A stretch of DNA of 64,000 bases from an uncultured Pseudomonadota bacterium (GTDB lineage: Bacteria; Pseudomonadota; Alphaproteobacteria; RF32; CAG-239): NCBI GenBank assembly GCA_902763155.1, contig CACWQS010000005.1, forward strand, positions 1-64,000. The letters are read 5' to 3'. Within the stretch, counting starts at the first letter, position 1; every line of letters begins with the position of its first letter. Shown here piece after piece: positions 1 to 7,364 of this stretch. The notes beneath the pieces were generated by a model. That model made no database searches and was not told the origin of the DNA. It saw nothing but the letters and a program-made list of their open reading frames with translations. The position numbers and the translations under genes were made by a program.

Positions 1-1
1 G

Positions 2-151
2 TGTGTAGGTGCTAAAGAAAGAGTTGTATGTAATGGTAACTATACAGAAGATAGCAGATATGCTGATAAGCATTGTCCGGATGGAAAGACATTTGTTGCG
101 GAATGCCAAGATAATTCCGAGCCTCCTGTTACTTGGGGACATTGCGAATAA
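2..151 (+). CDS. C-terminal fragment of a Cys-rich protein of unknown function
   Basis: An open frame enters from the left edge and stops at TAA 149-151, giving the last 49 residues of a protein. The fragment holds five cysteines spread over its length (in contexts VVCNG, KHCPDG, AECQD and GHCE), plus Gly, Asn and Asp, which suggests a disulfide-rich secreted or envelope protein. The family cannot be named from so little sequence. A strong terminator follows 24 bases after the stop, which supports this being a real gene end. The start lies outside the window. Confidence 0.55.
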   Translation, partial: CVGAKERVVCNGNYTEDSRYADKHCPDGKTFVAECQDNSEPPVTWGHCE

Positions 152-174
152 ACAATATGTAAATATATAAAATT

Positions 175-203
175 AAAAGGCGGTGGAATTATCCGCCTTT
201 TAA
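175..203 (+). terminator. Rho-independent terminator
   Basis: A perfect 9-bp stem (175-183 pairing with 193-201) has a 9-base loop and ends in a short T run that is part of the stem. It closes the partial gene on its left and precedes the promoter at 229. Confidence 0.8.
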
Positions 204-228
204 GTATTGTTGTGGCGCAAAATTTTTG

Positions 229-258
229 TTGACAGTCTGTTTTATTTAGCGCTAAAAT
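229..258 (+). promoter_or_regulatory. Sigma70-type promoter of the 525-residue protein gene
   Basis: TTGACA at 229-234 and TAAAAT at 253-258 are 18 bases apart. The -10 box overlaps the ATG at 257, so that ATG would not be transcribed and the gene must start later, at 281 or 284. Confidence 0.7.
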
Positions 259-283
259 GTGCACATCACGAACGGAGCAGATG

Positions 284-1861
284 ATGATTAAGCTTGCTGA
301 CTTGGCGTATTCTGAAGACGATTTGACGCAAGATGCCATACACTTTTTGGAAACTGCGGTGTATGAACCGTCGTATGTTGAAAGTGTGAAAGAATTTATT
401 GATGATGATTTAGCCGATTTTACCACCTACTATAATGATGAAAATTATGCTTTTTGTAGCGTATACTCCGATGAGTTTCAAAAAGGGTATGTTACCGATG
501 GTGATAACGTGGCCCCGCGCGCCGATTTTAAGCGTTTGACGGCGTATATTGATAATGTTTTTCGCCCGTTTGATGTAGATGAGGAAGATGTAGAACGCTA
601 CGTTTTTGCGCTTGATGCCGAGTTTCGTAAAAACGCATTTTGCTCGCATATGGAACCGTATTTTGTAGGGACAGATGCGGTGGTGGCGACGGTAATTACC
701 GGTTATGCCCGAAATCCGCTTTTTTCAATATATTCTATGGTGCGTGAATGGGCAATGGCTCTGCATTTTAAGTATATGTATCCGGAGGCTATGCGTAAAT
801 TCGGGTATCGTTATCAAATGATTAAAGCTAATTTTACGGGAGAAGAACGTCTAAAAAGACTGATTCATTACAGAGATAAATACAAGTTAACCATGCAAAA
901 TGTAGGGACTTTGCGAGCTATTCATTCCAGTGTATTTGCTTATGTTTATTTGTATTTGAAATCGGTGCAAACGCGAGAGGTACTGACGGCAGAGCAATTT
1001 ATTTTAGATAGTTGCACTTCGCAGATATATCTTTTATTACAAGGTGAGTCTATACAAAATATTGATTATCCGGTGGTAAAATATGCGCTGGATCGTTTGA
1101 AAGAAGGCGATTATAAAAAGCTGATGTATGACGATGGTGCTATTAACTGGGATGCCTTGTATGCCTTTGTAATGGATGCTATTAAAAATGTGGGAAATAC
1201 CGATAAATTGCGTTATTTCGGTTTTGACAGCATTGAAGCAAGAGCTATTCAATCTTTTTGGAATAAGAGTGCGAATATGCAAAGTATGCTTAAAATTTTG
1301 CGGCGTTTGGCTATGGATAATAGTGATCCGATCATCAGTCAACTGATTGAGATGTGTGAATATCGTTTGGGGAGACCGGATAAATCAAAAGAAAAAATGG
1401 AGCAGTTTATAGAAGAAACGCGGCGAATTTTAATGAAACGAGCCTATGAATTGACTCAGCCACGGACGATGGATCAGACATTGATTGCTGCTTTCCCTTC
1501 GGTGTTTTTGGTGTATTTCCAATGGCACCATAACTTGAGGACGATTTACCCGAAAGTGCCTAAGAAGCAAGTGGAAGAAAATAATTTAAGGGTACAGCGT
1601 TCGCAGGCTGAAGATAAATTGAAAAATCGGATATATGCCGATGATGTGCAGAAAGTTAAATTCCAAGAGATTGTGCGCGACAAAACACAACGCGGTTTTC
1701 AAGATACAGATAGACAGCAACGCTCTCAAAAAGATAAGGAACAGTTGAAAATGACTATCCGATCAAATGTTGAAAAAGTGCGAGAAGAAGCTGAAATAAC
1801 GGATAAAAAGCGAGAGCAAAATATTGCAGCTTTGGTAGAACGCTCACAACGGCAGATGTAG
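284..1861 (+). CDS. Hypothetical protein, 525 aa, charged C-terminal tail
   Basis: I do not recognise the family. The protein has no signal peptide and no convincing membrane segment, so it is probably cytoplasmic. The first 400 or so residues are mixed, mostly helical and rich in aromatic residues (for example YVYLYLK and FQWHHN). The last 90 residues are strongly charged (Lys, Arg, Glu, Gln) and look like a coiled coil. I chose ATG 284 because GGAG at 274-277 is 6 bases away; ATG 281 is possible, while ATG 257 overlaps the -10 box. The gene has its own promoter and ends one base before the end of the convergent mtnN gene, with no terminator between them. Confidence 0.7.
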   Translation: MIKLADLAYSEDDLTQDAIHFLETAVYEPSYVESVKEFIDDDLADFTTYYNDENYAFCSVYSDEFQKGYVTDGDNVAPRADFKRLTAYIDNVFRPFDVDEEDVERYVFALDAEFRKNAFCSHMEPYFVGTDAVVATVITGYARNPLFSIYSMVREWAMALHFKYMYPEAMRKFGYRYQMIKANFTGEERLKRLIHYRDKYKLTMQNVGTLRAIHSSVFAYVYLYLKSVQTREVLTAEQFILDSCTSQIYLLLQGESIQNIDYPVVKYALDRLKEGDYKKLMYDDGAINWDALYAFVMDAIKNVGNTDKLRYFGFDSIEARAIQSFWNKSANMQSMLKILRRLAMDNSDPIISQLIEMCEYRLGRPDKSKEKMEQFIEETRRILMKRAYELTQPRTMDQTLIAAFPSVFLVYFQWHHNLRTIYPKVPKKQVEENNLRVQRSQAEDKLKNRIYADDVQKVKFQEIVRDKTQRGFQDTDRQQRSQKDKEQLKMTIRSNVEKVREEAEITDKKREQNIAALVERSQRQM

Positions 1862-1862
1862 C

Positions 1863-2528
1863 TTATAAAACAGATAAAATTTTTTGAAATATGGCAAATG
1901 AATTTTGCGGGGCATTGCGCCAGAATTCATCGTATTGTTCGGCATGATGCTTAATTCCCGGTGTGTCACTGATTTGGCGCACGCACAAAAACGGTATATT
2001 GTGTAGATAGCAAGTTTGAGCAATAGCCGCACTTTCCATATCTACTGCCAAAGCCGATGGGAAATTTTCTTTGATAGGGAGTGTTTCTTCAGGTTTTATA
2101 ATAAATTTATCTCCACAGCAGAGCAATCCGTGTTTATATTCCGACAATTTTGCCGCCAATTCAGAATCCGAGTGAAAATAAAGCGGCAAGTTGCTGATTT
2201 GCCCGTATTGGTCGGGTTCGCCGCAAAAAACATCATGATAAACGATATCCGTTCCCACGACGAAATCACCTATTTGCAGAGAAGAGGCTAAACCGCCGGA
2301 TATACCGATGTTAACTATGAGATCAACATTAAAATTGTTTATCAGGTAGGTAGCACAGATAGCGGCGTTAGTTTTACCTATACCGGCGACAACGGCAATA
2401 ATTTCTTTGTCGTTAAGCTGACCTTGTAAAAAAGTTTTTCCGGCAATGACGGACTTGGAGAAATTGTGCAGATTTTTTGCAAAAAGTTCCAATTCTTTTT
2501 CCATAGCAATAATAACACCGATTTTCAT
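1863..2528 (-). CDS. mtnN: 5'-methylthioadenosine/S-adenosylhomocysteine nucleosidase
   Basis: It cleaves adenine from S-adenosylhomocysteine and methylthioadenosine, the by-products of SAM use. At 221 residues it is of normal length for the family. It begins MKIGVIIAMEKE, carrying the conserved early Glu. It keeps the GIGKTNAA loop, the NIGISGG phosphate-site motif, the VDMESAA ribose-binding Glu, and the catalytic Asp in RQISD near residue 196. AAGGAG lies 7 bases before the ATG at 2528. It is divergent from metK, so synthesis and salvage of SAM sit side by side. Confidence 0.95.
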   Translation of the reverse strand: MKIGVIIAMEKELELFAKNLHNFSKSVIAGKTFLQGQLNDKEIIAVVAGIGKTNAAICATYLINNFNVDLIVNIGISGGLASSLQIGDFVVGTDIVYHDVFCGEPDQYGQISNLPLYFHSDSELAAKLSEYKHGLLCCGDKFIIKPEETLPIKENFPSALAVDMESAAIAQTCYLHNIPFLCVRQISDTPGIKHHAEQYDEFWRNAPQNSFAIFQKILSVL

Positions 2529-2593
2529 TTGTCTTCTCCTTAGCTTGATTGAGGTTATTTTACTTTAAAATCGATAAAAGGCAATATAAATTA

Positions 2594-2623
2594 TTGACAG
2601 TTACAAAAGATGAGGTGTATATA
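2594..2623 (+). promoter_or_regulatory. Sigma70-type promoter of metK
   Basis: TTGACA at 2594-2599 is followed by a TATATA-like -10 box at 2618-2623, 18 bases on (or GTATAT at 2617, 17 bases on). Transcription would start near 2630, leaving a leader of about 70 bases that contains the riboswitch-like fold. Confidence 0.65.
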
Positions 2624-2646
2624 TCAACTTGTCGCGAGTAATCGCA

Positions 2647-2696
2647 ATGTGGATTTAACCGAATTGTCCAGCATATAAATGGACTAAACAGGAGAT
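2647..2696 (+). promoter_or_regulatory. SAM-II/SAM-V-like riboswitch before metK
   Basis: A short stem (2647-2653 with 2667-2674, one bulged A) encloses the loop TTTAACCGAATTG. It is followed by ATAAATGGACTAAACAGGAG, which contains the metK Shine-Dalgarno (AGGAG 2690-2694). From memory, this matches the SAM-II core order: stem, loop starting UUUAACCG, the AUAAAUG segment, then A-rich and G-rich 3' bases that form the pseudoknot. Because the 3' pseudoknot strand holds the Shine-Dalgarno, SAM binding would block translation, as in the SAM-V class. The class assignment is from pattern memory; placement before a SAM synthetase supports it strongly. Confidence 0.75.
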
Positions 2697-2702
2697 TTTA
2701 AG

Positions 2703-3704
2703 ATGATAAAAACAGCAGAAGCGGTGTCTTTGGGGCATCCGGATAAAACGGCAGACTATATTTCAAGCTACATTTTGGATAGATTTTTGGAGCAGGACGA
2801 AAATGTTCGTTATGCTGTTGAAGTGATGATTAAAGGTAATACGGTGGTTTTGGGCGGCGAAGTGAGTAGCACATTCGTTGAGGCGCCGTATGAAAAATAT
2901 GTGGCAGAAGCGCTGCGTGAGATTGGTTATGACGAGCACTACGCCGATATTTGGGGCGAAAATGCTCTTAATGTGCGTAAGCTGAAAGTGATAAATTTAA
3001 TCAGTCATCAGTCGGAGCAAATTGCGCAAGGCGTTTTGCAAGACGGTTGGGGCGACCAAGGTGTGTTTGTCGGTTATGCTTGCCAAGGCGAAGAAAATAT
3101 CAGTCGTGAGCTTTATTTGGCACGCAAACTTAATCGGGTATTGTATGAAAAATCACGCAAAAGCGATAATTTAGGGCTTGATATCAAGACGCAAATCACG
3201 CTTGATGAAGATGGTATTAAGACGGCAATTGTGGCGATACCGATGCTTAAAGATGAAGACTTAAGCACTTTTGTAGCGGAAGTTTTAGGGCAAAAACCTG
3301 AGCGGTTGATTATTAACGGCACCGGTAATTATGTGGCGCATTCGAGTATTGCCGATTGCGGCATTACGGGGCGGAAATTAGCTTGTGATTTTTATGAAGC
3401 CGCGGCGCCGATCGGTGGCGGTTCGCCATGGACTAAAGATGCGACCAAGGCGGATTTGACGCTCAATTTGTATGCCCGAAAATTGGCTCTGGATAATCTG
3501 AGAGATTATGATGAAGTGTGGGTATATTTGTCGTCGTGTATCGGGCAGGCATGTCTGCCGAGTGCGACTTTGAAGTGGCGCAAAGGCGAAAAATATGGCG
3601 AAGAAGTCTTGCCGGTCGGGGAATTGCGTCCGTCGGTTTTGATTAAAAAGTTAGGCTTAAATAGGCCGGTTTATGCAAAGCTGTGCCGAGACGGATTGGT
3701 GTAG
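2703..3704 (+). CDS. metK: S-adenosylmethionine synthetase (short, divergent)
   Basis: It makes S-adenosylmethionine from methionine and ATP in the cytoplasm. Family motifs are in order: GHPDK at residues 11-15, GWGDQGVFVGYA around residue 119, a glycine-rich GGGSPW loop followed by KDATKAD near residue 245, and CIGQACLPS late in the protein. At 333 residues it is about 50 shorter than E. coli MetK, mostly from trimmed loops, so it belongs to a divergent subfamily. AGGAG lies 8 bases before the ATG and inside the riboswitch-like fold, so expression is probably repressed by SAM. Confidence 0.9.
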   Translation: MIKTAEAVSLGHPDKTADYISSYILDRFLEQDENVRYAVEVMIKGNTVVLGGEVSSTFVEAPYEKYVAEALREIGYDEHYADIWGENALNVRKLKVINLISHQSEQIAQGVLQDGWGDQGVFVGYACQGEENISRELYLARKLNRVLYEKSRKSDNLGLDIKTQITLDEDGIKTAIVAIPMLKDEDLSTFVAEVLGQKPERLIINGTGNYVAHSSIADCGITGRKLACDFYEAAAPIGGGSPWTKDATKADLTLNLYARKLALDNLRDYDEVWVYLSSCIGQACLPSATLKWRKGEKYGEEVLPVGELRPSVLIKKLGLNRPVYAKLCRDGLV

Positions 3705-3726
3705 TGTATAATTGGGGACTGTAATA

Positions 3727-3798
3727 ATGATCTGTTGTAGATATTGCTATGCCGTTCGTCAAGAATTAGAAGACGGTTATCAACGCAATCCGGTTTAG
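3727..3798 (+). CDS. Possible small Cys-rich protein, 23 aa
   Basis: A 23-residue open frame starts 22 bases after metK and begins MICCRYCYAV, with a CCxxC motif that could bind metal. GGGGA lies about 10 bases before the ATG as a possible Shine-Dalgarno. It would be co-transcribed with metK. Support is only the frame, the possible ribosome site and the position; it may be chance. Confidence 0.3.
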   Translation: MICCRYCYAVRQELEDGYQRNPV

Positions 3799-3813
3799 TT
3801 GATAAATAAATGA

Positions 3814-6800
3814 TTACAGCAAATCCAGTAGTTGTTTGATGAGTTTTTTAATCATGGTAATGCGGGTGGTATAATCGGATAAATCACGTTCAAAAAACAG
3901 CTTTTGGTCAGGGCGGATTTTAAGGGTGCCGAAAGAGCGCATCACCAATTCAAAAAGTTTATCGGCGGCGGCAAATTTGTTGTTATGAAACGCGAGTAAA
4001 ATACCCTTCGCACCGGCATCGATTTTAGCGATATTGGCTTTATAGCAAAGTTGCTTAATTTCGATTGTCTGCAACAAGTTTTCAACCTCTTGCGGAATGG
4101 CGCCGAAGCGGTCAATTAATTCTTCTCGCATATCGGCAAGTTCGGTTTCGTCTTTTAAGGCACCGATGCGGCGATATAAACCTAAACGAACTCCCAAGTC
4201 TTTTACATAATTTTCCGGAATTAAAAGCGGAATGCCGGTGGTGATTTGCGGAGCCCAATCAGTATTGCCGGCGGCTTGAATTTGTGCAGTTTGTCCGGCT
4301 TTTTGGCGCATGATTTCTTCTTCTAACATGTGGTGATAAAGCGCCATACCAACATCTTTTATATGTCCGGACTGTTCGGTACCCAGCACATTACCGGAAC
4401 CGCGGATATCCATGTCGTGACTGGCGAGCGAAAAACCGGCGCCGAGGGTATCTAAGGCCTGCAAAATCGCCAATCTTTTCTCAGCTATCTGATTGAGTTT
4501 TTTCTTTGGTGGCACCGTAAAATAGCAATAGCCGCGAATTTTAGAACGCCCGATGCGCCCGCGTAATTGATATAGCTGTGCTAAACCAAACATATCGGCA
4601 CGATGAATAATCATGGTATTAACGCGCGGCATATCAATCCCCGACTCAATAATGGTGGTAGAAAGCAAGACATCATATTGGCCGTCAGCAAAAGCACCGA
4701 CAATATCTTCCAACTGTGACGGTGGCATTTGACCGTGAGCGACGGCGATTTTAATATCCGGCACCAGAGCGTGCAAAATCTTTTCTATTTCGGCAATATC
4801 AGACACACGCGGGCAGACGAAAAAGGTTTGACCGCCGCGGAATTTTTCGCGATAGATGGCCTCTTTAATCATCACACGGTCAAACGGCATCACAAAAGTA
4901 CGCGCTGCCAAGCGATCAATCGGCGGAGTGGCGATAATGCTCAGCTGCTTAACGCCGGTGAGCGAAAGTTCCAAAGTGCGCGGGATTGGGGTGGCGCTCA
5001 AAGTCAGGACATGTACGTCCGATTTTAAGGCTTTGAGCTTCTCTTTATGCGCAACGCCGAAATGCTGTTCTTCATCAACAATTAACAGCCCTAAATTGCA
5101 GAATTGAACGTCTTTGGATAGCAGGGCGTGGGTACCGATAACGATATCAACCGAACCGGCGGTCAGCCCTTCTTTGGTTTGGCGGACTTCTTTAGCCGTA
5201 GAAAGGCGCGAAAGCATCTTAATGGTGAGCGGAAATCCTTGCATACGCTCAATGAAATTGAGGTAGTGTTGGCGAGCGAGCAGAGTGGTCGGCACAATCA
5301 GCGCCACCTGTGCGCCGCTCATAGCTACCGTGAAAGCGGCACGCAAAGCAACTTCGGTTTTGCCGAAACCGACATCGCCGCAAACCAGTCTATCCATCGG
5401 TTCACCGGCGTTTAAGTCTTGTAAGACATCATGAATGGCGTGTAATTGGTCGTCGGTTTCGCTAAACGGAAAACGGGCGCAAAATTCGTCATAAGCGCCG
5501 CTCGGAGCAATGTAACTGTCGGCTGATTTTAAGTGTCTTTCGGCGGCAACGCGTATCAATTTTTCGGCAATATCTTTGATTTTTTCTTTAACTTTGGCTT
5601 TTTTAGCCTGCCAAGCCTGTCCGCCGAGAGTATCAAGCTGAATATTGGCATCATCGGAACCGTAGCGCGAGATAACATCAATGTTTTCGACCGGCACGAA
5701 TAATTTATCATCGTGGGCGTATAAGAGCTTGATGCAGTCGTGCGGTGCACCGCCGGCCATAATGTTTTCCAGCCCCATAAAACGCCCGATACCGTGCTCT
5801 ATATGCACCACCAATTCGCCCACCGAAAGCGAAGAAACGTCGGCAATAAAGTCTTTAGATGTAACCTTACGGGCTTTACGGTGCTGACGTTCGCCCAAAA
5901 TATCCTGTTCTGAAATTAGGCAATATTCGCGATCGCGAAAGCCGTGCGGTAAGTCGGCGATAAGAAGTGCAATTTTCTTCTGTGTGCAAAGTTTTTCGGC
6001 TGTTTTCCAGTCGGTAGCGACAATCACATCTTTAATGCCGTATTCTTGCAACATAGCCATCAGGCGTTCACGCGAGCCTTCGGCGTAGCAACAAATAATG
6101 CGCTTCAGCAGTCCGTTTTCAATGAGGTAATTTTGTAACTCTTCGTATAAAGAAGCAACGCTGATATGCTTGTTATGAGCAAAATTGCGTCCCGGTATGG
6201 TGTGCATATCAATAATATCCGATGCTTGCGGCAACGAAAGAGAGTTGAGATGAGCGGTTTGGCGTTCGTTTAATTTGGCAATAAACTGATCGGCATTCAA
6301 ATACATTTTTTCCGGCGGCAGAGGACGGTAGATTTCTTCTTCAGGGGCTTTTTTACTGATATTTAAGGCTTCCAAACGCGCTTCGTAATAGTCATAAATG
6401 CCATCGGTTTTGACCTTGGCGGCATCTTCGACATTTTTACCGGCAACGACCAACGCATCGGGCATATAGTCGAATAATGTCGGCAAGTTTTCATCATAAA
6501 ATAATGGTAGCCAATTTTCCAACCCAATGTATTTTCTACCGGCCGAAACAGCCTCGTAGAGTTCGTCGCGCATACCTCCGGCACCGAATGTTTCACGGTA
6601 ATTTTCGCGAAAATGGCGAATGGTATTGGCGTCTAAAATTACTTCATTTGCCACTTGAAAGCTGTATTGTTCCAAATTGCCGATGGTGCGTTGGGAAATA
6701 GCATCAAAGATGCGAATACGCTCCACTTCATCATCAAACAAGTCAATACGGATAGGGTTTTCCATACCGCTCGGAAAAATATCGATAATATCACCGCGCA

Positions 6801-7281
6801 CGGCATATTCTCCGGCCTCCATCACCTGTTCCACACGGGTATAACCGTTAATGGCGGCATAATGCAAGAAATTATCGAAATTAAGTTTGCTACCGACTTT
6901 AATTTGCTTTTTGGCATTGCGAAAGATTTTTGCCGGTGCCACTTTTTGCAAAATTGCTCCGACACTGGTGATGACAACATAAGGAGTTTCAGACTCGGTA
7001 AAAACGATTTCCGACAGCGTTTCAATGCGTTTGGCGGTAATGGCGCTGTTTGGCGAAACGCGGTCATAAGGTACCGTATCCCATGCCGGAAATTCCAAAA
7101 TTTTTGCTTTGGGTTCTATGGTACGCAAAAGAGTAGCGGTTTGTGCCAAAGTGATGCCGTCACTGGCAATGTATAAAATATGTTTTTGATTTTGCATCAT
7201 CTGTCGCAGAACAAACGCATCATAGCCATCGCAAACATTGGTCAGAGTTTTATTTTTCCAGTCATTAACATCTTTTGGCAT
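3814..7281 (-). CDS. mfd: Transcription-repair coupling factor Mfd
   Basis: It removes RNA polymerase stalled at DNA damage and recruits UvrA for nucleotide excision repair. The 1155 residues match the family length. The UvrB-like module occupies residues 1-340, with FPAWDTVPYD and GEYAVRGDIIDIFP. The CarD-like RNA polymerase binding domain is near 485-560 (GELVVHIEHGIGRF). The SF2 translocase has Walker A GDVGFGKTE at 635-643, DEEQ at 736-739 and the SATPIPRTL motif. The TRG and C-terminal TRCF domains follow. It is divergent from recG, another double-strand DNA translocase. Confidence 0.97.
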   Translation of the reverse strand: MPKDVNDWKNKTLTNVCDGYDAFVLRQMMQNQKHILYIASDGITLAQTATLLRTIEPKAKILEFPAWDTVPYDRVSPNSAITAKRIETLSEIVFTESETPYVVITSVGAILQKVAPAKIFRNAKKQIKVGSKLNFDNFLHYAAINGYTRVEQVMEAGEYAVRGDIIDIFPSGMENPIRIDLFDDEVERIRIFDAISQRTIGNLEQYSFQVANEVILDANTIRHFRENYRETFGAGGMRDELYEAVSAGRKYIGLENWLPLFYDENLPTLFDYMPDALVVAGKNVEDAAKVKTDGIYDYYEARLEALNISKKAPEEEIYRPLPPEKMYLNADQFIAKLNERQTAHLNSLSLPQASDIIDMHTIPGRNFAHNKHISVASLYEELQNYLIENGLLKRIICCYAEGSRERLMAMLQEYGIKDVIVATDWKTAEKLCTQKKIALLIADLPHGFRDREYCLISEQDILGERQHRKARKVTSKDFIADVSSLSVGELVVHIEHGIGRFMGLENIMAGGAPHDCIKLLYAHDDKLFVPVENIDVISRYGSDDANIQLDTLGGQAWQAKKAKVKEKIKDIAEKLIRVAAERHLKSADSYIAPSGAYDEFCARFPFSETDDQLHAIHDVLQDLNAGEPMDRLVCGDVGFGKTEVALRAAFTVAMSGAQVALIVPTTLLARQHYLNFIERMQGFPLTIKMLSRLSTAKEVRQTKEGLTAGSVDIVIGTHALLSKDVQFCNLGLLIVDEEQHFGVAHKEKLKALKSDVHVLTLSATPIPRTLELSLTGVKQLSIIATPPIDRLAARTFVMPFDRVMIKEAIYREKFRGGQTFFVCPRVSDIAEIEKILHALVPDIKIAVAHGQMPPSQLEDIVGAFADGQYDVLLSTTIIESGIDMPRVNTMIIHRADMFGLAQLYQLRGRIGRSKIRGYCYFTVPPKKKLNQIAEKRLAILQALDTLGAGFSLASHDMDIRGSGNVLGTEQSGHIKDVGMALYHHMLEEEIMRQKAGQTAQIQAAGNTDWAPQITTGIPLLIPENYVKDLGVRLGLYRRIGALKDETELADMREELIDRFGAIPQEVENLLQTIEIKQLCYKANIAKIDAGAKGILLAFHNNKFAAADKLFELVMRSFGTLKIRPDQKLFFERDLSDYTTRITMIKKLIKQLLDLL

Positions 7282-7297
7282 AATTAAAGCTTTCGTA

Positions 7298-7326
7298 TTT
7301 ACAAACTAAGTTAGAATATATACAAT
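7298..7326 (+). promoter_or_regulatory. Probable promoter of recG
   Basis: TTTACA at 7298-7303 and TACAAT at 7321-7326 are 17 bases apart, in the 83-base gap between divergent mfd and recG. TSS would be about 30 bases before the recG start codon. Confidence 0.5.
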
Positions 7327-7364
7327 ATAGGAAATATCGCAACAAAAAAGAAGATAAATTAACA

